Source: Neptunicoccus cionae | Lineage (GTDB): Bacteria > Pseudomonadota > Alphaproteobacteria > Rhodobacterales > Rhodobacteraceae | Length of the DNA stretch: 64,000 nt | Reading direction: 5' to 3' | NCBI RefSeq assembly: GCF_002860325.1 | Contig: NZ_PKOJ01000001.1 | Coordinates: 434,001 to 498,000, forward strand | Shown: positions 1 through 8,802 of the stretch, piece by piece | How the letters are laid out: every line of letters starts with the position of its first letter | Position numbering within the stretch: position 1 is the stretch's first letter | Notes under the pieces: generated by a model | Told to the model about the DNA's origin: nothing | Database searches by the model: none | What the model saw: the letters and a program-made list of their open reading frames with translations, nothing else | Program-made: the position numbers and the translations under genes

Positions 1-279
1 ATCTACAGAGGCGCCATTCACCGTACCCACATTCCGCCAGACACCGCGCTTGCCGATCCCGTTACCCACAACTGTTGGCGCGCCGGTCGGGTTCAGGATA
101 AGCTGCTGCGCCCAAACCCCGCCGGATTTGACCAACGCAAACAGCACTGCCAAAAGCAGCAGGACGGAATACCGGACAAACAGGCGTGCGAAACAGTGTG
201 CAGAACTGCGCATGCAGGCTGCACGGGGCGTAATGGCCGCTTTGCGGGCGCGGTCGTTAGTATGGGTTATCATAGGCAT
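1..279 (-). CDS. N-terminus of a secreted protein, cut by the window edge
   Basis: An open frame on the minus strand runs off the left edge. Possible ATG starts lie at 279, 273 and 213, none with a good ribosome binding site. After a basic stretch the product has a hydrophobic core (about residues 38-51 from the 279 start, motif VLLLLAVLFALV) and a signal-peptidase-like site near VWAQQ. The exported part begins LILNPTGAPTVVGNG and continues Gly/Val/Asn rich. This suits a large exported or surface repeat protein of the kind with long signal peptides, but too little is visible to name a family. The start is uncertain; the signal peptide is the firm part. Confidence 0.55.
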   Translation of the reverse strand, partial: MPMITHTNDRARKAAITPRAACMRSSAHCFARLFVRYSVLLLLAVLFALVKSGGVWAQQLILNPTGAPTVVGNGIGKRGVWRNVGTVNGASVD

Positions 280-664
280 GCAAATAAATTCAAAGGTTGT
301 TGATCTGACCATCAGGATTTACGCGCTATGCTGCGGGCAAACCATAGTCCCAAAAGTATAGGATGATGTATCTTAAGGATTCCTTTCGGATGACCGTTTG
401 CCTTAGAAGGGGCTCTCATCCGGACGGTTTTCGCTGGGAAGACTGCCCTACTGCCAACATTTTCGAATGGCGGGTGGCGACAATCGAAAGAAGGATATTA
501 TTATAAAAATTATTGCATTCTGACCGCCGCGCACCTTTATAAATCCGTCTCTTTATTGCGGGGCTTCATCCCCTGCGGTCTGAATGGGCAAGGTTTCGCT
601 AATTCTTTTCAACGACGCTCTATTTTAGCAGTGCACCAGATGTTTGCTGTGGTATTTCAATAAT
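280..664. other. Intergenic region, no gene seen
   Basis: The 385 nt between the divergent secreted-protein gene and the antiporter gene contain no convincing coding frame. The segment around 490-560 is AT-rich and is the likeliest place for promoters. A short GGGG/CCCC hairpin lies at 560-573. I see no operator-like palindrome. Confidence 0.4.
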
Positions 665-3157
665 ATGGACATAGTTTTAATCACTACGATTGTTGCGACG
701 CTGTTTGTTGTAATCGGCGTCGCAGAGCCTCTGGCTGCGCGGTTGCGGATGCCGTATAGCGCGCTTCTTGCGGTGATTGGTATTCTGATCAGCGTGACCG
801 CGATCTTCTTTATGCAGACGGATCTGACAGACGCTCTTAATCCGGTGGCAGAGGTGATTCTGGGCTTTCCTATCCGGTCCAATGTGTTCCTGTACGTCTT
901 TTTGCCGACCCTGCTGTTTCAGGCGACGCTGGGTATGAATCTGCGGCGGATGCTGGATGACTGGGTGCCGATTCTCGTTCTGGCAGTGGTGGCTGTTGTA
1001 GTGGCGACCCTGTTTGTCGGGTATGCGCTTTCCTGGGCTAGCACATTGCCGCTGGCGGCCTGTTTGCTGATCGGAGCGATTGTCTCCACGACGGATCCAT
1101 CGGCTGTGGTGTCGATCTTCCGCTCTATTTCCGCGCCGCGCCGTGTTGCGCGGATCATCGAGGGTGAAAGCCTGTTGAACGACGCGGCTGCCATCGCATT
1201 GTTTGGTCTGTTCATGGGGTTTGTCATGCTTGGTGTGCCAGACCCGACTCTGGCAGATGCGTTGGGTCGCTTCCCGCTTCTGATTGCGGGTGGTGTGCTG
1301 GTCGGCTGGATCGTCGCGCGCATTGCAATATGGTTAATGGCAGCCTTCCCGCAGTTCGAGCTGGCGCAGGTCTCGATCTCGGTGGCGTTGCCCTATCTGG
1401 TTTACATCGGGGCAGAACAAAGCATCGGGGCTTCGGGTGTGATTGCGGTGGTCGCAGCGGGGCTGACCTTGAACCTTGCAGGACCGGGGCGGTTGCTGCC
1501 CCAGACCTGGATCAGCCTGCGCGAACTTTGGGATGTGTTGGCCCATTGGGCCGGTGCGCTGATCTTTATTCTGGCGGCATTCCTGATCCCCCGTTTCCTT
1601 ACAGATGTCCGGTTGCATGATTTCCTGTTGATCGGTGTGGTGATCCTTGCAGCGATCACGGCGCGTGCCGTGATCCTGTTTGTCCTGATGCCGATACTTC
1701 ATAAATTCCGTCTGTCCCCCAAAGTCGAGCGCCCCTACCGTACGGCTATCCTGTGGGGGGGGTTGCGGGGAGCGGTGACACTGGCGCTGGCACTGGCGGT
1801 AACAGAGAGTTTCCGCGTACCCAACGACATCCAGCGGGTCGTTGGCATTCTGGCCACGGGTTTCACGCTATTTACGCTGCTGGTGCAGGGGACAACCCTG
1901 CGCAGGGTGATCCGCTGGCTGGGGCTGGAAAACCTGTCCCCGATTGACGAGGCACTGTCCCGTCAGGTGGTGGCGGTTGCGTTGCAAACCGTGCGGGAGG
2001 ATTTGTCACGCACCACCGAAAACTACGACCTGACCCATGAGATCGTGCGCTCCGAAGCCAAGCGGTTCGGAGACCGGTTGGAAGAGGCTGTGAAACAGGC
2101 CGAAGACAATGCGGATATTTTGGAACGGGACCGGGTGACGCTGGGCCTGATCGCGCTGGCTGGCCACGAACGTGACACGATCCTTGACCGTGTGCGCGAA
2201 CGCACCATTTCGGCGCGGATGGCCGAGCAGGTGCTGTCGGATGCGGACCGCCTGATCGAGGGCGCGCGCAGTGGTGGCCGCAGCGGCTATCAAAGGGCCG
2301 CACGGCGGAGTGTGTCCTACGGGCGCGGGTTCCGGATCGCAGGGTTGTTGCACAACCGTTTGGGCATCTCGGGTCCCTTGGCCGGAATGACGGCGGACCG
2401 GTTCGAACTGCTTTTGTCACAACGCTTGGTCCTGCGCGATCTGGACGCTTTTATCGGAGGGCGCATCCGGCGTATTCACGGCCGGCGTCTGTCGGATCTG
2501 CTGGCGGAATTACTGTCCCGCAGGATTGAAGTGGTTGAAACGGCACTGGATGGATTGCGGTTGCAGTATCCGGGCTATGCGGAAGAACTGGAGCGCCGTT
2601 TTATCCGTCGCACTGCGCTACGGCTGGAGGAGCGGGAATACACTGCCATGCGCGAGGACGGTTTGATCGGTGCCGAGGTGTTTACCAAGCTGATGGAGCA
2701 GACAGCGACACGTCGGGCCGCTGCCGAAGACCGCCCCCGACTTGATGTTGCCTTCCAACGGATCGAACTAGTGCGTCAGTTCCCCCTGTTCGTGGATCTT
2801 GACGAGACTGCTCTCAAGCGGCTTGCCCGTGCGCTTCAGACCCAATACGCCAATGCCGGTGAAATTATCATGCGCAGGGATACTCCGGCGCGAAGCGTGT
2901 TCTTTATTGCCTCCGGCGCTGCGGAAATGGAAACGGCGGGGCAGACATGGCGCTTGGGGCGTGGTGAAATGTTTGGCCAGATGGCGATCCTGACGAATAA
3001 GGCACGTCGCACCGAAGTGCGGGCCATTGCCCCTTCAACGTTGCTGGTGCTCGATGAAATGCGCTTTCGCCGCCTTCTTGACCGCAGTCCTGCCATTCAG
3101 GAAGCGGTTCGGGCCAGTGCCAGCAAACGGGGTATTTCCACCAGCGATCTGGTGTAG
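665..3157 (+). CDS. Na+/H+ antiporter (CPA1 type) with C-terminal cyclic-nucleotide-binding domain
   Basis: Predicted inner-membrane cation/proton exchanger for pH and sodium balance. About the first 410 residues form a multi-span exchanger domain with the CPA1-type motif GESLLNDAAAIALF near residue 167 (the ND pair is expected to be the ion site) and a later GGLRGAVTLALALA segment. A long charged helical cytoplasmic region follows. The last ~120 residues form a cNMP-binding fold (FPLFVDLDETALKRLARAL, then a GEMFGQMAILT segment like the phosphate-binding cassette). The ATG at 665 was chosen; an in-frame TTG at 644 is the alternative. At 830 residues it is longer than a plain exchanger because of the regulatory tail. 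It stands alone and converges on the HlyIII gene. The transported ion is inferred. Confidence 0.88.
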   Translation: MDIVLITTIVATLFVVIGVAEPLAARLRMPYSALLAVIGILISVTAIFFMQTDLTDALNPVAEVILGFPIRSNVFLYVFLPTLLFQATLGMNLRRMLDDWVPILVLAVVAVVVATLFVGYALSWASTLPLAACLLIGAIVSTTDPSAVVSIFRSISAPRRVARIIEGESLLNDAAAIALFGLFMGFVMLGVPDPTLADALGRFPLLIAGGVLVGWIVARIAIWLMAAFPQFELAQVSISVALPYLVYIGAEQSIGASGVIAVVAAGLTLNLAGPGRLLPQTWISLRELWDVLAHWAGALIFILAAFLIPRFLTDVRLHDFLLIGVVILAAITARAVILFVLMPILHKFRLSPKVERPYRTAILWGGLRGAVTLALALAVTESFRVPNDIQRVVGILATGFTLFTLLVQGTTLRRVIRWLGLENLSPIDEALSRQVVAVALQTVREDLSRTTENYDLTHEIVRSEAKRFGDRLEEAVKQAEDNADILERDRVTLGLIALAGHERDTILDRVRERTISARMAEQVLSDADRLIEGARSGGRSGYQRAARRSVSYGRGFRIAGLLHNRLGISGPLAGMTADRFELLLSQRLVLRDLDAFIGGRIRRIHGRRLSDLLAELLSRRIEVVETALDGLRLQYPGYAEELERRFIRRTALRLEEREYTAMREDGLIGAEVFTKLMEQTATRRAAAEDRPRLDVAFQRIELVRQFPLFVDLDETALKRLARALQTQYANAGEIIMRRDTPARSVFFIASGAAEMETAGQTWRLGRGEMFGQMAILTNKARRTEVRAIAPSTLLVLDEMRFRRLLDRSPAIQEAVRASASKRGISTSDLV

Positions 3158-3176
3158 CGCTGTCTGACAGCCGCAA

Positions 3177-3818
3177 TCACATAAACAGCGCGTTCCAGAT
3201 TCCGGCAAACATGAAAATGCCGCCGATATTCACCCAAAGATGCCAGATCGCATAACGGAAAGGCATGGACCGGCGCGTGTAGAAGACGGTGCCGATCACA
3301 TAGGCGCCCGCACCTGCGATAATACACCAGAGTGTCACCAGCGGCATGTGCTGCATATCGGGCAGGGCCAGCAGCCCGATAGCGCCAAGCCCGAGGTAAG
3401 AAGCCGTCGACCATTTGGATTGCACAGCCACATCTGTCAGCTTTTTATAAATTGCGACAAAGGTCAGGCCCCAGCAGATCACCAGAAGGGAAAGGGTCCA
3501 GCCGGTATTGGCGAGTACGAAAAACGGTGTGAATGTTCCGGCAATGCTGGGATAGATCGCGGCATGATCCAACCGGCGCAGGGTAACGCGGTGCCCGTGC
3601 CACGGGGCAAAATGATAGGTCCATGATGCCACATTGGACACCAGCGCACACAAAACATAGACGCTGACAGCAAGAAAAACCGTCAGCGGATGAACCGCGG
3701 CAGATTTGATCATTACCAGCCCGCCGGCGACAAAAATCAATACCAGCCCCAGCAGGTGCACGGCTGTATCCGCGCGGCGGTGGGAGACGAACTGGCTCGG
3801 ATAGGTCGTATCTGTCAT
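3177..3818 (-). CDS. Hemolysin III (HlyIII/PAQR) family membrane protein
   Basis: 213-residue integral membrane protein of the usual HlyIII length, with about seven hydrophobic spans. The HlyIII/PAQR histidine pattern is visible: TYHFAPWHG and LRRLDHAAIY in the first half and RYAIWHLWVN near the C-terminus; such His/Asp/Ser residues bind metal in PAQR proteins. The frame is open to 3938, but the ATG at 3818 (MTDTTYPSQF) gives the normal family N-terminus and is preceded by CAGGG, so I chose it. Despite the family name, bacterial members are not established toxins. It lies downstream of the AI-2E family gene in the same direction. Confidence 0.85.
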   Translation of the reverse strand: MTDTTYPSQFVSHRRADTAVHLLGLVLIFVAGGLVMIKSAAVHPLTVFLAVSVYVLCALVSNVASWTYHFAPWHGHRVTLRRLDHAAIYPSIAGTFTPFFVLANTGWTLSLLVICWGLTFVAIYKKLTDVAVQSKWSTASYLGLGAIGLLALPDMQHMPLVTLWCIIAGAGAYVIGTVFYTRRSMPFRYAIWHLWVNIGGIFMFAGIWNALFM

Positions 3819-3952
3819 GGTTGCCCTGTCTGTTAACCCAAACGGACCTAGCCGTATCAGGCCTGAAAGTCCAATCAATCCGCGCTGGATGGCGTATGAC
3901 GTTTGGGTAACTTGGCGACCTTGGAATGCCCTATTCAACCAATGTTGCCGGG

Positions 3953-5101
3953 TCAGCCGGCCGTGCGCTCTTCACGGGCGGCTGCCACAGCGCGGTCGTC
4001 ATCCGCTCCGCCGATAAAGCGGCCGATCACCCGCAGGGAACGGGATTCATCGCAGGCGATTTTGATCACGATAAGAATGGGCAGGGCCACGACCATCCCC
4101 ATTACCGACCAGATCCAGGCAAAGAAAGCGACCGTCAGGAACACGATTGTCGTGTTTAACCGCATCCTTTTCGAGATCAGCATGGGCGTCACCAGTTGCC
4201 CTTCGATAGAGGTCAGGGTCGCATAGGTTGCAAACACCCCGAGTGCGGTCCATGCGCTTTCAAGGCTGACAAATGCTACGGAACCTGCAATCGCCGCCCC
4301 CATCAGACCTCCCAGGAAGGGGACGAAATTCAGACCAAAGGCGAGAAATCCGAAGACCAGCACGTTGGGCATCCCCCATAGATACATCGCGATGCTGATT
4401 GTAATGCCCAGCCCGATGTTGATGAGTGTTATCCCCCCGAGGTAATAGCCGAGCCGGTCCTCGATAGCGTGCAGGACTTCAACAGCACGGCGCTTTTCTG
4501 CGAAAGCGTCAATGCTCTCGATGGTTTTTGCGAGAAACAGGTCGCCTGATGAGATCAGAAAGAACAACAGCACCAGCGCGAATAGAATACGGCTTAAAAA
4601 GCTTGGTGCCATGCTGAAAATTGCGGTGACGATACCGGGATCGGATACCACTTCTACCTCAACCGTTTCCTGTTCCTGATCCGCAATGATTTCACCCGCC
4701 GCGACCGTTGCATCCTTGATCGCTTCCAGCGTACCGCCGGAATTTGAAAGCTGGGCCTTCATCTGTTCGATCAGCCACGGCAGATCTTCTATGAACTGGG
4801 CTGTCGGGGAACTGATCTGAACGAGAAACATGCTGATCACGACAGATAGCACGGTCACAAACAGCGTTGCCGACAGGAAAGGCGGAACCCCGCTGCGCTC
4901 CAGCCAGCGGCGGGGGCGGTTCAGGATCAGATAGCCGAGAAATGCCGTGGTGACGGGAATTAAAAAGTCGCTGGCCCAGACAAGGGCCTGCAACAGCAAA
5001 ATAAGAAAGATGCCAAAAACAGGTACCCGCAACCCGACAAGGTGCGACGATAATTTTTCTTGGGGTGAAGGAGGCATTTCCGGTGGGGTGTTTGTCATCA
5101 C
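3953..5101 (-). CDS. AI-2E family transporter (UPF0118)
   Basis: 382-residue multi-span inner-membrane protein. An N-terminal pair of hydrophobic helices is followed by a soluble loop (about 120-175, ending in a Glu/Val-rich stretch), then the conserved C-terminal membrane block with GFLAFGLNFVPFLGGLMGA and a TSIEGQLVTPMLISKRM segment, the hallmark of this family. Members have been linked to autoinducer-2 export or Na+/H+ exchange, so the substrate here is open. The start at 5101 has an adjacent ATG at 5098. It follows the YihY gene in the same direction with 52 nt between them and is probably co-transcribed. Confidence 0.87.
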   Translation of the reverse strand: MMTNTPPEMPPSPQEKLSSHLVGLRVPVFGIFLILLLQALVWASDFLIPVTTAFLGYLILNRPRRWLERSGVPPFLSATLFVTVLSVVISMFLVQISSPTAQFIEDLPWLIEQMKAQLSNSGGTLEAIKDATVAAGEIIADQEQETVEVEVVSDPGIVTAIFSMAPSFLSRILFALVLLFFLISSGDLFLAKTIESIDAFAEKRRAVEVLHAIEDRLGYYLGGITLINIGLGITISIAMYLWGMPNVLVFGFLAFGLNFVPFLGGLMGAAIAGSVAFVSLESAWTALGVFATYATLTSIEGQLVTPMLISKRMRLNTTIVFLTVAFFAWIWSVMGMVVALPILIVIKIACDESRSLRVIGRFIGGADDDRAVAAAREERTAG

Positions 5102-5153
5102 GCCAGACTCGCCGTTAGAAAAAACGCGCAGTGGCGGTTGGGGACTATGTTGT

Positions 5154-6101
5154 TCACTTCCCCGCTGCCTCGCCCAGATTGTCCGCTTTTACAGCGTCGC
5201 GCTCCCCCATCGGTTCATCCTGCCCGACCGTTGTGTCCTTGCGGGTTTGCGCCTCCAGCTCTGCGTTCACCTCCGCGCCAACCAGAACGATGTAGGCGGA
5301 AATCCAGAACCACATCAGCAAAACGATTGCACCGGCCAAGGTGCCAAAACTTTCATTGTAAGACCCGAAGTTCCCCACGTAAAAAGCAAAGCCGATGGAG
5401 GCGGCGATCCACATGATACAGCCGATAATGGCTCCGGGAGAGGCCCATTGCCATTCCGGGCGGTCCCTTGAAGGAGCAAAGTGGTACAGCGCGGCCAGTC
5501 CGAACATCGTCATTGCCACAAGTACCAGCCACGGCAGTACTGTTGCGAAGACCGAGGACAGCGTCCCCAGATTGGCAAAAGCCAGAATTGCAGGGACTGA
5601 TAGTGTAACTCCGAGCCCGATAATCAGGCCGGCAATCAGCAGGAGTGTCAGGCCGATTGTAACCAGTTTCAATTTGATAAAGCCGCGGGATTCATTTTCG
5701 TCGTAGACGACATTCAACCCCTCGATCAGGCTGGCCATCCCTTTGGACGCCGAATAGACCGCGACCAGTATGCCGATGACCGCAGCCAGCCCGAGACCTC
5801 CGTCTCGTGATCCGGCAACTGCGGTCGCCTGATCGGTAATAATTGTCATAACCTCTTCCGGCATCAGACCGGAGAAAGACTGCATTTGCTCGACAATCTG
5901 GCTGGGTTCGACCAGCAAACCGCTGATGGCGATGACAGCGGTGATGGCCGGAAATAACGCCAGAAGGCCGTAAAACGCCACACCGGCAGCAACCAACCCT
6001 ATCCGATCGTTCGCGATCTCGTCCTTGACGCGGAACGCGACATCCTTCCAGCCTTTGGCAGGGATGTGATCAGGAGATTCTGCTGTGCGGCCTCTTGCCA
6101 T
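5154..6101 (-). CDS. YihY/virulence factor BrkB family membrane protein
   Basis: 315 residues with about six hydrophobic spans. Family features include the N-terminal GWKDVAFRVKDEIANDRI, then AAGVAFYGLLALFPAITA near residue 37 and the late PGAIIGCIMWIAASIGFAFYV and SFGTLAGAIVLLMWFWISAY segments. Once annotated as RNase BN, the family is now regarded as membrane proteins of unclear function. A GAAGGA site lies 8 nt upstream of the ATG. A terminator for the upstream stress operon sits at 6130-6155, so this gene probably has its own promoter just downstream of it or depends on read-through. Confidence 0.88.
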   Translation of the reverse strand: MARGRTAESPDHIPAKGWKDVAFRVKDEIANDRIGLVAAGVAFYGLLALFPAITAVIAISGLLVEPSQIVEQMQSFSGLMPEEVMTIITDQATAVAGSRDGGLGLAAVIGILVAVYSASKGMASLIEGLNVVYDENESRGFIKLKLVTIGLTLLLIAGLIIGLGVTLSVPAILAFANLGTLSSVFATVLPWLVLVAMTMFGLAALYHFAPSRDRPEWQWASPGAIIGCIMWIAASIGFAFYVGNFGSYNESFGTLAGAIVLLMWFWISAYIVLVGAEVNAELEAQTRKDTTVGQDEPMGERDAVKADNLGEAAGK

Positions 6102-6129
6102 CTGGGTCTTCCTTCTTTGCTAGGAGGGG

Positions 6130-6155
6130 AAAAAGGGGGCTGTAAAAGCCCCCTT
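6130..6155 (-). terminator. Rho-independent terminator of the envelope-stress operon
   Basis: On the minus strand, just after the DUF3618 stop at 6162, AGGGGGC and GCCCCCT form a 7-bp GC-rich stem (arms 6148-6154 and 6134-6140) with a 7-nt loop, followed by TTTTT. It separates the stress operon from the YihY gene. Confidence 0.85.
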
Positions 6156-6161
6156 CGTCAA

Positions 6162-7418
6162 TCAGGTGCTTGGTTTTCCAAGCTCCTCTTCCTTGGCCTT
6201 TGATTTGGCTTTGTCTGCGACACGATTGGCAGCCGATTTGGCCTTGTCGCCAACAGCTTCCACTGCGGTTTTGTTACCGGGTGCGCCGCTGTCCAGATCG
6301 GATTTGGTTTCGGATGCGATATCCTTCACCTCTTTCTGGACTGATTTTGCAACCCGTGCGGCTTTTTCTTTCTCTTCCTGAAAGATGCGTTCCGCTTCTT
6401 CAAACATCTTGTCGCTGTGTGCGCCTACGTATTTATCTTCGGTACGTGTACGAGGCAGGGCCCCGCCCAATGCAGCACCGATGGCAAGCGCCAGAGCACC
6501 AACGACAAGTGGTTGCCGGTCGTAGAAGTCCGCCGCGGCGTCCGCCCCTTCAGAGGCTTTCTGTGTTGCGGTCCGGCGCATCTCGATGGCTTTCTCGCGG
6601 GCTGCAATAACCCGTTTGCGGCCTTCCTCGCTAAGGTTCTCGGTACCTTCCGCAATCCGGCTGCGTGCGGCCGCCATTTTGTCCTGAACGGTCCCTGCAC
6701 CACTGGCGATTGCGGATTTGCCTGAGGCTGCGGCTGAAGAAACCTTGTCCCGCAGATTACCCGCACCGTCGCGCAATTTGTCAGCACCGTGGGATACACT
6801 GCCGGACACCTGATTTTTGGCATCAGCCACGCTACCGGCCACCTGATCCTTCGCGTCAGCGACACGATCCCGCGCGTTTGCCAGTGACTCCTTGGCATCA
6901 GCGGCACGATCCGAGATGAAGGAAGACCCGTCATCGTCATCATCTTGCGACCAAGATGGCAGTGGATCACCATTGCCAAGTGTGTTTACAGGCGGTGTAT
7001 AGGGCATTCCGCTGCGGGTACGGGACTGGCGGTAATCGTCCTCGCGGGAGCGATAATCGTCCGCCGGATGCGGCGCGACACGGGTCGCGGGGTAGGCATT
7101 GCGGTCGCGGCTGTCATAACGTTCATCCGTCCGGTAAGCGCGGGAGTGGTTAGACTGTTCACGCTTCTGCCCGTTTCCGAACATCATCCAGGCAAGACCG
7201 ATCCCTGTCAGGGCCAGCGGTACCGGATTGGCTTTGACCTGCTCCACAACAGAGCGGCCCAGATCACCACCGTGTTCGCGGAACTGGTCACCGACCTGAC
7301 GTACCATCGTGTCGATGGAAAACTTGTCTTGCAGGGTTTCGATATTGTCGCTCAGATTGGCACGCTGCCGTTCAATGTCGCGTTCAATTTCACTGGCACT
7401 TCTGGTGTCGTTAGGCAT
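6162..7418 (-). CDS. DUF3618 domain-containing envelope/stress protein
   Basis: 418-residue protein. The N-terminal DUF3618 signature (EIERDIERQRANLSDNIETL) lies at about residues 9-28, followed by a short hydrophobic helix (PLALTGIGLAWMMFG, near residue 84). A long Ala/Asp/Lys-rich region (about 190-300) has imperfect 11-residue repeats such as SVADAKNQVSGSVSHGADKL, like LEA or apolipoprotein amphipathic helices. A second hydrophobic helix (PLVVGALALAIGAALGGALP) and a charged tail follow. The ATG at 7418 was chosen because AAGGAG precedes it by 7 nt; it overlaps the holin-like gene by 8 nt. Last gene of the EcfG-type operon. A membrane-tethered protectant is my inference. Confidence 0.8.
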   Translation of the reverse strand: MPNDTRSASEIERDIERQRANLSDNIETLQDKFSIDTMVRQVGDQFREHGGDLGRSVVEQVKANPVPLALTGIGLAWMMFGNGQKREQSNHSRAYRTDERYDSRDRNAYPATRVAPHPADDYRSREDDYRQSRTRSGMPYTPPVNTLGNGDPLPSWSQDDDDDGSSFISDRAADAKESLANARDRVADAKDQVAGSVADAKNQVSGSVSHGADKLRDGAGNLRDKVSSAAASGKSAIASGAGTVQDKMAAARSRIAEGTENLSEEGRKRVIAAREKAIEMRRTATQKASEGADAAADFYDRQPLVVGALALAIGAALGGALPRTRTEDKYVGAHSDKMFEEAERIFQEEKEKAARVAKSVQKEVKDIASETKSDLDSGAPGNKTAVEAVGDKAKSAANRVADKAKSKAKEEELGKPST

Positions 7419-7809
7419 CGTAAGACTCCTTGATAGCTTTGGCATCACGTTTGACGTTTTTTGCGGTGCGTGTCGGTGCAAGGCTGGACAGTTTCAGATC
7501 GTTCAGTCCTTTGGCGATCATCCCGTAGGCTATACCGGCAAGGATCACGCCAACGATCAGCGCAGCCCATCCGGCATCAAGACCCGCTTCGGCCAGACCG
7601 GCCACAAGGGCGCCTGCCAGAACATTCAGGGAGACCAGCGCAATAATTGCGGCGCCTGCGATCATACCAAGGGCAGTACCGGCACGGTTAACGTTTTCGC
7701 TGATTTCGGCACGGGCCAGATCAACTTCGCTGCGGACCAGCGAACTGACGTTGTTCAGCGCATCGCTCAGGACAGAACCGGCGCTTTTATTCGGTTGATG
7801 GTCACTCAT
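7411..7809 (-). CDS. Phage-holin-superfamily-like small membrane protein
   Basis: 132 residues. The N-terminus is an amphipathic helix (VSSLVRSEVDLARAEISENV) of the type that opens Actinobacterial Holin-X / phage holin superfamily III proteins. Two hydrophobic spans follow (AGAAIIALVSLNVLAGALVAGL and WAALIVGVILAGIAYGMI), then a basic tail. A strong AGGAGG site precedes the ATG. In bacterial chromosomes these genes usually sit beside DUF3618 genes, as here, and belong to stress operons rather than prophages; nothing else phage-like is nearby. Overlaps both neighbours by a few bases, indicating translational coupling. Confidence 0.78.
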   Translation of the reverse strand: MSDHQPNKSAGSVLSDALNNVSSLVRSEVDLARAEISENVNRAGTALGMIAGAAIIALVSLNVLAGALVAGLAEAGLDAGWAALIVGVILAGIAYGMIAKGLNDLKLSSLAPTRTAKNVKRDAKAIKESYDA

Positions 7810-8330
7810 GAGAAATCTCCTCCTGTGCGTGTTGTTCCTGTTTGTGCGGCTGGTGCGTAGGTCTGGTATCCCTGCGCAGCGTCTGCGTTGCTGTCGTCGT
7901 GGCTGGAGCTGCCGGACGCTTTGGCAAAGCGTGTTGCGGCAAAGCCGAGCAGCGCGGCGCCACCAAGAAACAGCAGCGGGTTCTTGCGGGCGAAGTGGGT
8001 CACGTCCTCGACCATCGTGCCAAGGTCTTTGTCCCGCAGCGCATCAGACGCATCTGCCAGACCCTCGGCCATCTGGCCGAACGTGCGTTCCTGTGGCGAT
8101 CCGTTGCGCATTTCACCTGCGGCGGTGCGCAGGGCAGAGGCAACACCTGACACTTCGTCAGCGACGGATGCCTTTGCATTGTCTGCTTGTTGGACTGCGG
8201 CATTCGCAGCAGTTTGCGCTGCGCTGTTGGCCGTTTCTTTAGCTTGTCCGGCCAGTTCCGAAGCAGTCTCTTTTGCTTTTTCCGCTACGGAAGATTTGCC
8301 TTGAGTGTTCAACGTATTTTGATTGGTCAT
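7806..8330 (-). CDS. Ala-rich stress protein with one membrane helix
   Basis: 174 residues. The first ~65 are an Ala/Lys/Glu-rich helical region with LEA-like periodicity (AEKAKETASELAGQAKETAN). A middle region (RTFGQMAEGLADASDALRDKDLGTM) is followed by one hydrophobic helix (PLLFLGGAALLGFAATRFA, about 128-146) and a disordered Ser/Gly/Asp-rich tail. Similar proteins are annotated as nutrient-deprivation-induced or hypothetical. An AGGAG site lies 7 nt upstream. It overlaps the holin-like gene by 4 nt. The function is unknown; operon position and promoter suggest a general stress role. Confidence 0.72.
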   Translation of the reverse strand: MTNQNTLNTQGKSSVAEKAKETASELAGQAKETANSAAQTAANAAVQQADNAKASVADEVSGVASALRTAAGEMRNGSPQERTFGQMAEGLADASDALRDKDLGTMVEDVTHFARKNPLLFLGGAALLGFAATRFAKASGSSSHDDSNADAAQGYQTYAPAAQTGTTRTGGDFS

Positions 8331-8348
8331 AATGCGTCTCCTGTCGGT

Positions 8349-8423
8349 TTAAAATGCAAGGCTGATGATGGCCAGAACGACGACGACCACCCCGATGATG
8401 TAGAATACATTGTGCATGTTCAT
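8349..8423 (-). CDS. Tiny single-span membrane peptide (22-24 residues)
   Basis: A very short gene at the head of the stress operon encodes MNMHNVFYIIGVVVVVLAII then SLAF. The peptide is almost entirely one hydrophobic helix. AAGGAG precedes it: the second ATG (8417, giving 22 residues) is spaced about 8 nt from the site and is the better start, while the first (8423) is only 2 nt away. The stop is 18 nt before the next ATG. Comparable tiny hypothetical proteins head similar operons in alphaproteobacteria. Position directly behind the promoter, a good ribosome site and a coherent helix support a real gene; its role is unknown. Confidence 0.65.
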   Translation of the reverse strand: MNMHNVFYIIGVVVVVLAIISLAF

Positions 8424-8802
8424 TTCTCCTTCTTAAGCGGTGCGTCTGCGCGTCACCCATTGCAGTTCCAACGCGGCTTTGATCGGAATCGTTCCAGCAA
8501 AACTGACGGAAATGTCACCAAAGGGTGAGTGAAGCGGGAGAAATACACCCCGCGGCGTGAAGGGTGAGCTTCACTAAGCGGCGGCTGTGACTGGATAAAA
8601 TGGAAAGTCGCGTTGGCGTGAACTGGCAGGCAAAGATTTTGCCTCCGGCGCGGATGTGTCCGTGTGCTTTGGAATAAAACGCAGCTTGGCGGTTACAATG
8701 CGACAGTATCTTTTTGGCAGACTCCGTACCGCACCCGGCGTAACGAGACACCGGATGCAATGGGGGTCGAAGCCTTGCAGAAGCAGCCCTGGGGGCTGGA
8801 GA
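8424..8802. other. Intergenic region between the stress operon and the dehydrogenase gene
   Basis: 379 nt with no convincing gene. It holds the EcfG-type promoter (8470-8495), an inverted repeat GTGAAG/CTTCAC at about 8557-8574 beside a repeated GGGTGAG element, and, just after the dehydrogenase stop, a 6-bp hairpin (CAGCCC 8784-8789, GGGCTG 8793-8798) without a T-run that may end the betaine operon. Confidence 0.45.
8470..8495 (-). promoter_or_regulatory. EcfG-type (general stress sigma factor) promoter
   Basis: On the minus strand the -35 element GGAAC (8495-8491) and -10 element CGTT (8473-8470) are separated by exactly 17 nt, matching the alphaproteobacterial EcfG consensus GGAAC-N16/17-CGTT. 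The start codon of the tiny peptide lies about 47 nt downstream, a normal leader length. The identity of the downstream genes agrees with control by the PhyR-NepR-EcfG general stress response. Confidence 0.75.

Noticed and set aside
7411-7809. Prophage remnant suggested by the holin-like gene
   Set aside because: No other phage gene is present; holin-superfamily proteins beside DUF3618 genes are ordinary parts of chromosomal stress operons.
8470-8495. Reading the second GGAAC (8469-8465) as another EcfG promoter
   Set aside because: No CGTT follows at 16-17 nt, so only the first GGAAC forms a promoter.
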